A model generated the notes under the pieces. That model ran no database searches, was not told where the DNA came from, and saw nothing but the letters and a program-made list of their open reading frames with translations. Positions 31,251 to 43,439 of a stretch of DNA of 64,000 nucleotides are shown in pieces; position 1 is the first letter of the stretch, and every line of letters begins with the position of its first letter. Position numbers and translations under genes: made by a program. Location: positions 310,001 to 374,000 of the forward strand of contig NW_023503340.1 of the NCBI RefSeq assembly GCF_014529535.1, written 5' to 3'. This stretch comes from Bradysia coprophila (lineage: Eukaryota > Arthropoda > Insecta > Diptera > Sciaridae).

Positions 31251-33167
31251 TCAACCCCAGTATGCTCGTATCCAATCTCTTATGTATTGGAATTCGAACA
31301 TTCTTGCTTCTATCACAGATGCCGGATCGGCTGGATTGCTTGACCGTAGATCCAAGTGATGAGCACCTTCCGGTATGATCATTATCTTGATTTTGTCATT
31401 GTAATTTCGTAAAACACCGCCACCACTCCATGGATCCAACAAGCCATTGCTGAAAATGATATTCGATGCTCCTCTGCAATGGTTAAAAGCAACAACAAAT
31501 TATTCCACAAATGCGTTGTGTCAATATGTGGTCGGTGTTCCTTACTCTAAATGGACTCCACCGTAGTTAGTGATGGCTTGTTTTGGTCTGGGTTTTACGC
31601 CGAATTTCTTAAAGCATTCTTCCGAGAACGTATCCAAATTCCAGTCCTTTTTCGGAAACATGTCCGTTTTGCCATTCGAGCACATGGGCATCACCATTTC
31701 GGTACAGGCCTGCGAAATGTAATTTATTTCAGAACTTCTTTTGTCATCGGAGTTTTGCAACTAAATACCTGAAAGTCCCATCCCTCATCGCCCAAATTTG
31801 AATCGAATGCTGAGTCGATTTCCAAGCACTTTGCCTTGCCAGTGGAATTTGAGTATATGCTCAGTGACTGTTGTAGTTCCTGGGAGATCAATGGAAAGGA
31901 AAGTTTCGATAAGCCTCAGACAATTTAGTTTATTCGTCGTAAATCAACCTGAAGTAATTGAGTATCGTTCAGTTGGCCTTTCAGACGATTGCAAAATTCT
32001 CGTACTGGATATGCGGGCAGCTGAGCAATGAAATTTGTGCTGTATGGATAGTTCATCATTGCAATATTTCCGTACACATCGGTGAGATAGTCTGCGAGAA
32101 ACAATAGAAAATTGTAACAATGGTGATGCAATCACACCGACAGTAACACGATGTACAGTCATGGAGTAAGTTTATCGTTGAGATCGGAACATTCAGACCT
32201 TGAGTTAGCTATCTGTCTTTCTCAGCCGATAACAGTCTTCACGTACATACAACGCAATTCATGAAATGACACTCATGTACAAACCTTCAAATTTATTCAG
32301 GTCATCTGTACCATTTAAGGCCTTACAAAACTTGAAGTTTTGATTGAGCAATGTTCGTCCCTCTGGAGTACCTACCAGCTTCCTAAAATCATTAGAAAAT
32401 GTAACGGTCACAGATACTTTAACTTGCACCCTCGCACCACTACCTCATTACATCCCAACTTTTCTTTACATTTTCGGCACACAAATTGTTTCCACTGAAA
32501 GATGTGGCAAACACTGACGTCAATATTCGATTGAAAGCATTACACGGAGTCAAATCGGTAAATTGGAATATTGGTGCCGATGAGGCAACGGCACCGATCA
32601 CCAAATGAGGATATTTCATTCGAAACCAGGCTGCCAACATTCCACCATAAGATCCACCGAATGCAATGACTGGTCGCATCTTTTTGCCGGGCACTGGTGT
32701 CGATGGATTTAGATTTTCCAGCAACAGTGCGAAATCGGCCAATGCCTGTTCGGACGTCAAAAATCCGAGATGTTTTGCGGAATCGTATGAATTGTTGCCG
32801 AATGGTAACGATTTTCCGTAATAACGGTGCTCAGCGAATACAAGCGTTGCACCGAGTTCAGGAGCTTTTTCCCACATAAAGCCGGTGTTTTCAGCAAACA
32901 GCTCAATGTCTCCCTCATTTCCGGTATAAAATAGAATCGGAGATTTAGAGTCTTTGGTGTAGGTGTTATTGATGAGGTACCTGCAACGGTTGGTTTAGTA
33001 TACCAAGCAAATTGTCGCAGCTGAAAAACCTACCGAATTTCAAACGTTTTATTCGAAGCAAACGAGAAATGGTCCAGAGGCACAGAAAACGTTTTTATGT
33101 CGTATTTGTAGGCATTTGATAATGAAATCACTGCCAGCAGTAAAAACACATTCCAACGGTTCGTCAT
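31251..33167 (-). CDS. PRCP: Lysosomal Pro-X carboxypeptidase (peptidase S28)
   Basis: Seven exons: 33167-33034, 32980-32444, 32382-32285, 32091-31949, 31879-31769, 31709-31546, 31473-31251, all GT-AG, phases consistent, giving 469 residues. The signal peptide (MTNRWNVFLLLAVISLSNA) leads into the S28 fold: ILFYTGNEGDIELF, FAEHRYYGKSLPFG, TSEQALADFA. Nucleophile Ser155 in GGSYGGMLAAWF, Asp409 in SNGLLDPWSGGG, His434 in EGAHHLDLR. The SKS helical cap lies between (CRLKGQL region, ACTEMVMPMCSNGKTDMF). The enzyme removes a C-terminal residue after proline in lysosomes; human PRCP inactivates angiotensin II and similar peptides. The exon 3 donor (GTTTGT) is weak but required by phase. Intact; no neighbour suggests a shared pathway. 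Confidence 0.96.
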
Positions 33168-34102
33168 GATGAATGTTTTCTGAAAGAAAAAACAATCTGC
33201 ACTGAATGTACGGTTGAGTTAAGTTCACAATTTTATTTGAATTGATAAGGAATTACGAAGTAAAATTTATATAGATTAAAGGATCACCAGTTGCTTGACC
33301 CCCTAGCACAACACTAACTACATAATACACAATTAGACTTACACGTATTTTCGTAAACAGAAAGAAATTTTATTCTATTTGCGAATCAAACATTCAAGTT
33401 ATTCGTTATTGACCATTTCCTCTCGCTACGATTTATCAGCAATCTTTGTAAATACAATTCGATTTGATTTGCCCGGTGTCTGGGAAATGTTTGATGATAC
33501 GACGATAATGTGAAGTGAATTGCATCGATGAGAATGTAAACAAAAGAAGAAAGACAGCATCCTGACGAAGACATCCACAGCTCCATCTACTGTAATACAA
33601 AAATATCATCAGAGCAAATCAGACCATCAGATTGATCAGATTGGTGTAGCGCGCTAAATTCAAATCTTAGTTTTGACAACAAAAATATTGTACAATGGTC
33701 ATGTTATCAGCAAATCAGCGAATGTTGCCACCACTGTGTAACGTACATTAACCTAGATTGACCAGATAAGTGGAAGAAATAAGGAAATCTCACCTTCAGT
33801 TCGCCTACAGTCCGCCAAGCTACGCCGTTTTGTTTTGTAGACACACTTAATAGGTCCCCAAGGAGATTCACCACTTTACTGTTGAAATAGTTAGATAAAG
33901 TGAGACAATTGAGCAAGTAATTGTATTGTTCAATTACAGTTTAACGATTGCAAATATTCTCGTACTTAATAATGCAGGGAGTTGAGCAATAAACGGTGTG
34001 CTATTTGTGCAATTGCAATAGACAACTGAATGGTACTTTAGGTTAATAATAAATATTTCACAGACGGCAAGCAGATGAGCGGTTTTACTATCGGTTATCA
34101 TT
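33168..34102. other. Intergenic DNA upstream of the carboxypeptidase gene
   Basis: No supported gene on either strand. Short frames at 33386-33586 and 33707-33916 have no family features. The carboxypeptidase promoter should be here, but no clear TATA/initiator pair stands out. Confidence 0.45.
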
Positions 34103-35165
34103 ATGCCATGTTAGTAAGGCGCGGTGGCGCAAGTCCTCACACACTAAAAAGATGTGGAAAACCATAATTTCTGCAAGGTTCTGAAAAAACAGGTTAAGAC
34201 ACCCACGAGGGCGGCTGACACAAAAATTTTGACAAATAGATGCTATTTATTGAACATACTCATTACAGATTGTTTGAAATGTCAACTTGAAGAAAAAAAA
34301 TAGTTTTTATCAGGTTGACATTTCAAACAATCTGTATTGAGTATGTTCAATAAATAGCATCTATTAGTCAAAATTTGTGTGTCACCGCCTTCGTGATCAA
34401 CTCAGATGTGTCTTAACCTGTTCTTTCAGAACCTTGAATTTCTGTAGGACAAATATTTCCTCAGAGTCATCTGTTTTCATTCCGTTTTGCCTCCATGTAC
34501 GTGACAGTTGTCATTTCAAACAATATGGAAATATGCTCTATTGTATGAAATACCAACTGTCATGTACACGGAGGCAAAAGGAATGACAACGGATTACTGT
34601 GAATTCAGACTAAGGATATCCTTTTGACTCTCCCCCTTTTTGACTTTAAAGTTTAAAAATTGGTATGACCAGACGGATCTTCTGTGTGACTTTTATACGG
34701 CGAAACTTTTGATCTAATCGGTGGATTCGGCTGAAATAAAGACGTATTTCGAAGAAACTAACTTAAAGGAATTTTTATAGAAGTGTCAATATTTAATTAT
34801 ATTGTAGCTATGAGCGTTTGCGTTGTAACCTGTGACCGATATTTCGGAAAATATGGCAGGTAGGTTTCAAGGTTTCTCCCAACAGTCGCTCCTCGGCTGA
34901 GGATAAAATAGTACGTGTCTGCAAAGCCCTATGTTATAATCGAAATTTGATCGAAAAGATGACGGAATACTTAAAAAAGAACTGATATTGCTCAAAAATC
35001 ACTCACAAGTGACATCGGTGGAAGTGACACTGACAGCTTCGAAAAGCGTAACGAAATGCGTCACAAATGGCAGATAATGACGAAAGTGTAAAAAATTGGT
35101 TATTTAAATTAAGTTACTATTTCATTATGAGAAACGTGCGTCACAAGTTTCAGATGTTGAGGAAA
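34103..35165 (+). repeat. Diverged dispersed repeat R2, copy 2
   Basis: It shares ordered blocks with 14140-15200 (GCCATGTTAGTAAGGCGC, CGCAAGTCC, AAACTTTTGA, CGGAAAATATGGCAGGTAG, CAGATGTTGAGG). This copy is enlarged by the hAT MITE at 34174-34436 and by a 100-bp hairpin at 34487-34586 (CATTCCGTTTTGCCTCCATG paired with its complement). Confidence 0.5.
34174..34436. mobile_element. hAT-type MITE, family M1, copy 2
   Basis: 263 bp with ends CAAGGTTCTGAAAAAACAGG and CTGTTCTTTCAGAACCTTG, and a perfect 8-bp target duplication AATTTCTG (34166-34173, 34437-34444). The interior is a long palindrome (CAGATTGTTTGAAATGTCAA and complement). Confidence 0.93.
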
Positions 35166-35319
35166 TCACGGTAAGGAAAATTTAATTCTACGTGATTCTA
35201 CGAACAAACACAATCGATGAGCACTAGTTCGTCCCGATATTTTATTTAAAAAAAAAACTGTAGACGACGATGATCCAAATTTAAACTAAGGACGACAGAA
35301 AATCGTCGATATCTACATA

Positions 35320-35928
35320 TTAGCAAGAGCCCCGAAAATGATGTTCCATATCAGTGGGCCAACACACTTTCCGATCTGGATTATCATATTCGATGAACCG
35401 AGCATCGAAATTCATCATAGCCATTTTTACCACCTGAATGTAATCGAATAGACTGACATCGTAGTCGATTAACGAAACGATATTCACGCGATATTGGTCG
35501 TCCAGTAATTTTGGCATGGGACAAAATAATCTGAAACAGAGGAAACGGTATTACAATAAGCGCTGATCGAAACGGTCAGAGCTGAAACTAACGTCGATCG
35601 CAAAGCTGTCTGTGTTTCGTCACTGAGCGGATCCCGATTGAAGAATATTTGTGAACCATTTTTGCGTGTGATTAAGTTGTATTTTAGGAGATCTAACGAT
35701 TTTTTCAGGTCTTTGTTATCGTACACTTTCAAGAAACGTTGCAGTAGTATATCGTCTGATTGGATGGATATGTAATCGAAAATTGCACTTTGATTACAAA
35801 TGATTTTTTCAACTCAACAGCTCAACATTAATGTTACCGATATTTTGCGGTAGACTTGCATCTTTTGCGATCTTTTTCCGAAATTCTTCCACACTTATCA
35901 ACTGGCTGACATTCTCCTCAGACATCAT
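35320..35928 (-). CDS. CRAL-TRIO lipid-binding protein, half length
   Basis: Three exons (35928-35838, 35755-35593, 35530-35320) join in frame to 154 residues. The N-terminal CRAL-TRIO helical part is clear: LPQNIDDILLQRFLKVYDN, where the first splice falls within the conserved DD.LL.RFL motif, then ITRKNGSQIFFNRDPLSDET and CPMPKLLDDQYRVNIVSLID, typical of insect alpha-tocopherol-transfer/retinaldehyde-binding-like proteins. These carry small lipids and are normally ~290-310 residues. Here the frame stops at HHFRGSC, before the lipid-pocket half, and AATAAA follows ~85 bp downstream. No continuation was found downstream, where repeat R2 lies. Either a truncated pseudogene or a short derived protein; intact splice sites argue that decay is recent. 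Confidence 0.72.
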
Positions 35929-35939
35929 TGCACATGAAA

Positions 35940-37168
35940 ATGCACACATCAATTTTATAGAAAAAACAACAGTACACTGGTGCGCTTGCCACAGCAGATA
36001 ATATTATTTTAATTGATTAATGTAGATAGTGAAGTACTAACGCACACACAATAGTCTCCGTAGTAGCGATTGACCTTCGTGGGCAATTACGATTTTCATA
36101 AAAATGAGCCCACACACACGTTCTTGCTTATTTATCTACAATGTGAACCGTTCACACAATCGACTCGCGAATAGAGAGTGTGCTAACCCGGAAATGATAA
36201 TTGGATTTGAAGTTACAGGTTTCCATAAAGTATCGATTGTCGATTTTGTTCTCTCGAATCCAATTGAAGAAATGACCTGTTGCACTTATTATATCTACTC
36301 TGCGATGGACGGTCGCGTAATACATAAACTATTCGAGCGTTGTATCTACTACAGTCTATAATTTTTTGAATCATTCGGTTGCGCGGTATACAGTGACTAT
36401 TGACTATGAAACTCCTATAACAATAACGCGGATTGTCCATGGTCATCATTATTAAAAAAAAAAAAAATTGAAATTTTGCGATACATAGAAGTGATGAGAT
36501 AAAACATAATCTAATCATTATACAACGCCGATTTCGCTGTTCTTTTATCTGTCAGGCTGAACTTGTTTGGTATATATTTGAAACGATTAAACAACAACAA
36601 TTATTACAGCACTAAGTGTTTTCGGGTTCTTCTTTTTTCTTGAAATTCAAATTTATTACAAACTGTTAGAACCAGTTTGTTGTATTACGACTCATTATTA
36701 TTGACGATACTTACAAGTTTGAAACCGCTTTTCAGATAGACGATTTATTTTCGGTTTGTGATTGGAAACAGCAACAGTAAGACTAAGTAATGCCGAGAGT
36801 AGCTCTTGCTCACCTTCGTATAACACAGAGTCACGGGAAATAATTTTCTTATTAAGTTAAATTCCACTAAATCGGTGGAAAATTTTCATTTCTGGCATGC
36901 CTTTTTATATCAACTTTGTTGCGAGCTGCAACGTCCAAATGAAAAATCTGAATTTCATTTGAACCGAAGGTGAAACCACATAGTGGTATAGACGCGTGTA
37001 TAAAAGGACAAGGGAACCAACGGGTGCAAATAATGTTTCCAAATCCGGTAATTTTCCGGTAAAAATGCTGTGATTTCCCGGTAAATAATATTTATTTTCA
37101 ATCTTACCTATGTGTTGAGGCTACTGTACAGTACACATATGGCATCATTTGTGAGTAAAACCAAATTA
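35940..37168. other. Intergenic DNA
   Basis: AT-rich, no supported gene; an 85-codon plus-strand frame at 36104-36361 has no splice or family support. Confidence 0.45.
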
Positions 37169-37177
37169 CTAGTAAAG

Positions 37178-39651
37178 GTGGCGGGACATTTCCACACCGT
37201 CAATATCGTCAGGAACGATATTATCGTTTTTTGGACGATAGTATCGTCTAAAAAACGATATTATCGTTTTTCGATATTTTGAAAGAGAATTCAGTTCTTG
37301 CTGCACCTCTGAGTAAAATTGAGTCCTGGACAATATTACCACCCAAAACTAAACGATAATATCGTCCTGGGCGATATTATCGTTTTTTTTAAACGATAGT
37401 ATCGTCCTGGACGATATTATCGTTTAAGAAAACGATAGTATCGCCCAGGACGATAGTATCGTCTAAAAAACGATATTATCGTCCAAAAAATTTTCATCCA
37501 GGACGATAATATCGTCTAAATTGGAAAATTCTAAAATATTGTCTGGACGATAGTATCGTTTTCTGGATGATATTATCGTTGAAAAAACGATAGTATCGTT
37601 TTCTGGACGATATTACCGTTCTAGAAAATCTAATGGATATTTTCGTTTTTTGTACGATAATATCGTCCAAAACGATAATATCGTCCTGGGCGATACTATC
37701 GTTTTCTTAAACGATAATATCGTCCAGGACGATACTATCGTTTAAAAAAAACGATAATATCGCCCAGGACGATATTATCGTTTAGTTTTGGGTGGTAATA
37801 TTGTCCAGGACTCAATTTTACTCAGAGGTGCAGCAAGAACTGAATTCTCTTTCAAAATATCGAAAAACGATTGTCAGAGGAAATCACCTACCAAAAAATA
37901 AAAGAAGGGCAATTTAGTCACACAAAGTCGGTAACTTCCTCCATTAAAAATCATATTTTTTATTACAGCTATTTATCAAGTCAACGTCTTTCCTCAATGT
38001 GGAATATCTTAGCTCAACTCAAGACAATCTTGCGATTAAGTTGAGTTGAGATCTCAACTCAACTCAAGATTTTCTTGAGATTTTAATCTCAACTCAAGAT
38101 TACCACAATCTCAAGTTGAATTGAGATTAAGATCTCAAGATTACCTCAAAATTAGCAGAACCTTCAGGGAAAGCATAGTTTCGATACATTAAGTGAAAGG
38201 AAGAGTTTACAAAGTATTTATTGATAGAAAGTAAATAATCGTAAAATCGGTTGTGCTCACTACATACATTGGTCCATACACATCAGTATTTAAAAACTGC
38301 AGTGTTACATGTTACAGTCGCACGAGTCGAACTCTTTGATCCCAGGGAATTCATCCTTTTACAAAATGTAACGTAAAGACGTTTTGTTCGTTCCTTCCTA
38401 GGAAATTCACACTTTTACGAAATGAAACGTAAAGGCGCTTAGTTCGTCCCTAAATAATTCATCTTTTTACGAAATGAATACCAACTTAGATTGTACATAA
38501 AAAGCGTTTTAACACGCCGAGCGATCCGGTCCATTGCCCCGGAGCGAAGCGGAGGGCCGCAATGCGAGCCGGGCGCCGGAACGGTGTCGGAACTTAGGAG
38601 TTATTTTTTTTCTCGCATCGTCTCATAATTAGTCTGTGTAATTTTTCTATATAAAATTTAAATTTATAGAACCAAATGAACCAATTTTTAATATATATTT
38701 GCCGTCTATAATTTGGTTCTGTAAATTTAAATTTTATATTAAAAAACTTCACACACTAATTATGAGACGATGCGATAAAAAAATTAACTCCTAAGTTACC
38801 GACACTGTTCCGGCGCCCGGCTCGCATTGCGGCCCTCCGCTCCGTTCTGGGGCAATGGGCCGGATCGCTCGGCGTGTTAAAACGCTTTTATGTACAATCA
38901 AATTTCGTAAAAGGATTACTTCCCTATGGTTGGTATACTCAAAATTACCACAATCACAAGTTGAGTTGAGATTGAATTCTCAACTCAACTCAATCTCAAG
39001 AAAATTCTTGAGTTGAGCTAAGATATTCCACATTTTCCCCACACATTTTTGTTCAATTTTGTGTTTCGTCTTCAAAAACCATCCAGAACGATAATATCGC
39101 CCAGGACGATATTATCGTCTAGAAATTTTATTTTAAATAAATTAAAAACGATATTATCATCCTGGACGATATTATCGTCTCAAATTTAAAAAAAAATTAA
39201 TTAAAAACGATATTATCGTTCTGGACGATACTATCGTCCAGAACGATATTATCGTCCCAAAAATTATCGCCCAGGACGATAATATCGTCCACAATAACGA
39301 TAAAATTGTTCAGAAATAGAAAATAACGATAATATCGTCCAGCGGATATTTTCATCCAGGACGATATTATCGTCAAAAAAACGATATTATCGTCAAAAAA
39401 ACGATATTATCGTCAAAAAAACGATAGTATCGTCCAAAAAAAACGATATTATCGTTTAAAAACAATAGTATCGTTTTTTTAAACGATAATATCGTCCTGA
39501 AAATATTTTAGAAAATTATAATTTTAGACGATATTATCGTCCTGGATGAAAATTTTTGGGACGATACTATCGTTTTTTAGACGATACTATCGTCTAGAAA
39601 ACGATAATATCGTTCCTGATGAGATTGACCGTGTAGTTATGTCGCCTCTAC
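37178..39651. mobile_element. Foldback transposon C, three nested inverted repeats
   Basis: ~2,474 bp. Outer arms (37190-37880, 39085-39620) are dense arrays of the palindrome ACGATATTATCGT and variants, often joined as CGTCCAGGACG. Middle arms (about 38020-38150, 38940-39020) are arrays of TTGAGTTGAGAT/ATCTCAACTCAA. The innermost hairpin (about 38500-38690 with 38700-38893) is nearly perfect and contains a GC-rich block (GCCGGGCGCCGG-like; CGCATTGCGGCCCTCCGC). Ends: GTGGCGGGACATT and, inverted, GTAGAGGCGACATAACT. Flanking CTAGTAAAG / CTAGGAAAT match at 7 of 9 positions, a possible aged 9-bp duplication. No coding frame. Confidence 0.82.
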
Positions 39652-39660
39652 CTAGGAAAT

Positions 39661-40533
39661 GTCCAGACGTTTCAATTCTGTTCTTTCAAAAATATATTGA
39701 CTGAAATTTTGCCGAAATGAAGAAAATCAATTACAGATTATTCAAAACCTGGAATCACGAGCGAAGCGAGTGAAAGTTTTCGTGTGATCACTATTACAGT
39801 TCAATGATAAGGCTTTTTTTCTATTTTCCTGCAAAAGATTGCTTCCCGTTTGTATGACCTGTTAACATCTAATCATTTTAATTCCTGATTCCTGTTCGTT
39901 TCCCACTCATTTTGCAATTTTCCGCTGGGCCGAGGACTCACACTATGAAAATTCGAGTGATGCCCGAAGTCTTTCCATTTTATTTTTTGTCTGAACGAGG
40001 GGCATTTTCAAACTTTTTGCCAGCCATGCCGTTAGGGAAACTGAACTGAAGTTACAAGAATAGAATAGAACCAAAATTTCGCTTTGTTTCCAACTTCCAA
40101 CACGTACAATAAACAAAACAAATTTTTGCAGGGTCCCTGCAGTGGAGTAAAATTTGACTTTCAATTTCAATTCACTTGGTAAATTTTCCTTATAATTAAC
40201 ATTTTAAGAAGTTGACTTATCGCCGTTCATTCAGTAGAATCAAGGAGTAGTCTGCTGAACCGTAAAATTCAAATGATAAACACCGGCCCGCCATCTTCCT
40301 CATTGGTAAGGTACTAACAGTTGGAGAGAGTGCAGATGAACGTAAAGAGAGAAAAACTACAGAAACAACAGAGATGACAAAACCAGTGAGAGACATAAAA
40401 ATCGTGTTTTGCTGGGGTAATGACAGCTGTCATTACGCGCAAATCTCCTGCAGTTCCATAACCAAACAATATCCATTCCGCAACACAGTCTACGGTTCTT
40501 TCAACCTCTGAATGTTAAATTAAAAATTGTGAA
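39661..40533. other. Intergenic DNA upstream of Nup43
   Basis: No gene seen. The stretch CCGCCATCTTCCTCATTGG (near 40290) and nearby sequence could belong to the Nup43 promoter; no TATA/initiator pair is evident. Confidence 0.4.
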
Positions 40534-41874
40534 ATGTCAACGGCTAAACTAAACGCTTCGGTCATATCTGAAAAAGTGAGTAAAATCCGATGGATTCCAG
40601 AACAGTACAGTGCACCGCAATCATTCGTCACCGGCAACTGGGACTTTGGATCGAATAATGTTCGGATATGGACGTACACACACAATGATTTGACCGATGA
40701 GGACGTTGAATATGTTCCGAAATCCACGGCAAAAGTGAATATTGCAGGCGATGTGACCGGAATCGAATTTGTAAATTTGGACAACTTTTTGGTGTCGTCC
40801 AGCAATGGTGAGAGAGTATGGTCCTGCTAGTGGTTCTGGATCGATTAACTGAAAATTCTTTCGTTTACATGAAAAAAGGACTCGTCAATCTGTTCAACAT
40901 CAATAGAGACCTGGCTGCAAATAACTTAGTTCAGAAACACGCATTCAAGGGATTGCACAAATTTCATGGTGAGACTCTAGCTCCGTGTACAGATCTATCA
41001 GTTTGTGGTCACAGTGTCGCTACGGTTGGTGAAGATGGGAGGTTTGTACAGATTAGATTACATTACGGACAGTAGCACAAAACTGATCGAAGTCATTTTC
41101 CAGACTGAACATCGTTAATCTTAACGGAATGAATGTAATGAGGTCTATCGGCGATGCTGACAGTTGCTCCATCATATGTGTTGATTTTATCAATCAGAAG
41201 GAGGTAAACATTCACATTCAGCATTGTTGAAATTCATCTCACTCAAGTTATTGACTCTGGCATACAGATTCTAACCGGAAATCGGATGGGACTAATCAAA
41301 ATTTTCGACAGTCTGTCCGACCAAAAACAACCCACCACAACTTTGATGGCTTCCTGTGAGAACGACAAAATCTCGAACGCTGTCAGTGCCATCACTCATC
41401 ATCCCAATCAAACTCACATTGTCCTTAGTGGTTGCGAGGAAGGCTCCATTACCGTTTGGGACCTTCGGCAGCCCGAATATCCTGCATCCTATGTGAGCGC
41501 GCACGACACAGCCATCACAGAGATCGCTTTTCATCCCACCGAACCGGTGAAAGTGTATACGGCGTCTGAAGGCGGCGAATTGTACCAGTGGCTGAATAAT
41601 TCCAATGAATTTACCATTGACGGCATGGATCGACAACCGAGTCAAACGGAAACGATCAATCCGTGGCTGAGTGGCGAACGGACAAAGAATACGATTTCGG
41701 TGAGTTTTCATTTTGAAGCTGGACATTTGACACTGAAACCAATTTTGATTCTTTTAGTGGACGCCGCTTATCAGTGGACTTCATAAGTCAATCAATTCGT
41801 TTAGTGTTTGTGGTGCGAAAATGGTCTGTAGCTCCGACAACGAGGCCGTTTATTTTATAGACAATTGTATCTGA
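40534..41874 (+). CDS. Nup43: Nucleoporin Nup43, WD-repeat protein
   Basis: Five exons (40534-40807, 40879-41041, 41104-41203, 41268-41699, 41758-41874) with 58-71-bp GT-AG introns join in frame to 361 residues (human NUP43 has 380). Nup43 is a seven-blade WD40 propeller on the Y-shaped Nup107-160 scaffold of the nuclear pore and also acts at kinetochores. Matching segments: SEKVSKIRWIPEQ at the N-terminus, FVTGNWDFGSNNVRIW, VTGIEFVNLDNFLVSSSNG, VATVGEDGR, HHPNQTHIVLSGCEEG, ITVWDLRQPEYPASYVSAH, EIAFHPTEPVKVYTASEGGE, INPWLSGERTKN, and the closing MVCSSDNEAVYFI. ATTAAA at 41884 may be the polyadenylation signal. All exons lack stops or frameshifts. Confidence 0.94.
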
Positions 41875-41884
41875 AGTTAACCAT

Positions 41885-42559
41885 TAAAAGATCACGTTTT
41901 TGTAAAAACTGTCGGTTTTCTGTATTTATTATGACTATTTCATGCTCTGGATGGAATTTCAACTGTTCAAAGATGAGAGTTTGACATCAAATCTACTACT
42001 GCATGTATTGCCACATAAGAGGACACTGTTAGGAGTAAGGAGCTAATCGTTCATTTTTTTCCAGAGCCTGGAATCGTGAAAACGTTTTCGCTAATTTTCA
42101 TGAATTTCTGGTAATTCACGATTGCAGGCTCTGCTTTTGTCGTATCTCAAATGTTAACATTGCTGACTATAGCGAACAGTATTCGTACTGTTGTACAATG
42201 CTCCAGCTGCATACTTCAATTGACACTAGCAATGAAATGGTAGTCGACACGGAACATTTAGTTATGTGCTTGGTGATTCTCGTATATTTGATGTTTAGCA
42301 TTTTACTGTGGCAATTTGGTTTTTTGCTTCGTTGCATGTGGTATAGGATGCACGCACATTAATTTTAATTTTAAATTATAGAAAGATCTTCAGGATAGTT
42401 ACAGGGTTAAGAGCAAGGTTGCACTATCGTCGCTAGTCATTAGCTAATGAAAAATAGAACTTTCTAGGTATTGAACAATTTAATATTGAATTATTAGAAT
42501 TGTTATTTGCATAACTGAAAGTGAAGCGTTAAAAAATCGAATTATGAATAGTACATTGA
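41885..42559. other. Intergenic DNA with a 72-bp MITE-like hairpin
   Basis: CAGAGCCTGGAATCGTGAA at 42062 is inverted as TTCACGATTGCAGGCTCTG ending at 42133. Flanking 8-mers TTTTTTTC and CTTTTGTC agree at 6 of 8 positions, suggesting a tiny hAT-type element. Nothing else was recognised. Confidence 0.5.
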
Positions 42560-43350
42560 ATGACAAGGGGCGAAAGTAAAAAAATTCAACCGTGTGCGAG
42601 AGTTGATGCCCGCGCCGAAGGCAAGGGCCTCAATCGCACAGGTTGAATTTTTTTACTTTCGCCCCGAGTCGTTCATACTATTTTTTTTTGATACCAACAT
42701 CGAAAGTTGATACGTATCGCAAACAGCAGAACAAAATGTTGAAATATGAAGGCATTTAGCCAGAAAATGCGGGGGTCCAGGGGGCAGCAGCCCCCTGGTA
42801 TATCAAAAATTTAATTATTTAGCCATCACAACAGTAACACACACAAAAATTAACAAATAACTAACAAATCATTCAGCAACAAAAAGTATCAACTTCGTAT
42901 GTTAATTTCAATAATAGCACTGGCGCACGCTTTATTTCAATTTTGATCGCAGTACACTTATAGATCTCTTCGTTTGGTGAAACTGATGACGGAAACGTGA
43001 GGAATGGTGGGGAAAAGTGTGCAAACTAATCGAAACCAATTTCACACTTTCACATAGTAATGAATAAGTGAATGCGTCCAATTCTTTGAAATGAATGCAA
43101 ATGAACTAAATACGGGGAATTCCCTTAGAAGCAAAGTTGGTTGTCAGTAGTTTGCACACAAAACCGAACCGTCGATCGTCACGCCAGCGGTCATTTTAGT
43201 GATCTATTGAGAAGAGTCGACTATTACATTATGTAGTCGACTTTCGCATTATGTATTCTTTCTTTCTCCCCGCTCAAACACATAACTTGCATTTTTTTAC
43301 TTTCGCCCCGGATTTCGAGGGCGAAAGTATCAACTTTCGATGTTGGTATC
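42560..43350 (-). repeat. Diverged relative of repeats E and F
   Basis: It contains an F-like hairpin (42565-42665; GGGGCGAAAGTAAAAAAATTCA), a GC-rich hairpin GTCCAGGGGGCAGCAGCCCCC, and inverted ends TTGATACCAACATCGAAAGTTG (42690) and its complement near 43345. It has the same layout as 43440-44026 with different sequence between, so it is a related subfamily lying next to it. Confidence 0.65.
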
Positions 43351-43439
43351 AAAAAAACGTACTTCACATTCAAAGTCCGTTCAAAGTTTATGAAATTTCA
43401 TGTATTAGACCAACTTCAACTCCAAATAGTATTTTGCAT

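Noticed and set aside
31542-31760. Carboxypeptidase fragments as separate genes or pseudogene pieces
   Set aside because: The pieces join through seven exons with consistent phases into one full-length 469-residue S28 enzyme.
36104-36361. 85-codon plus-strand frame as a gene
   Set aside because: No splice sites, family similarity or conserved motif; length is within chance for this base composition.
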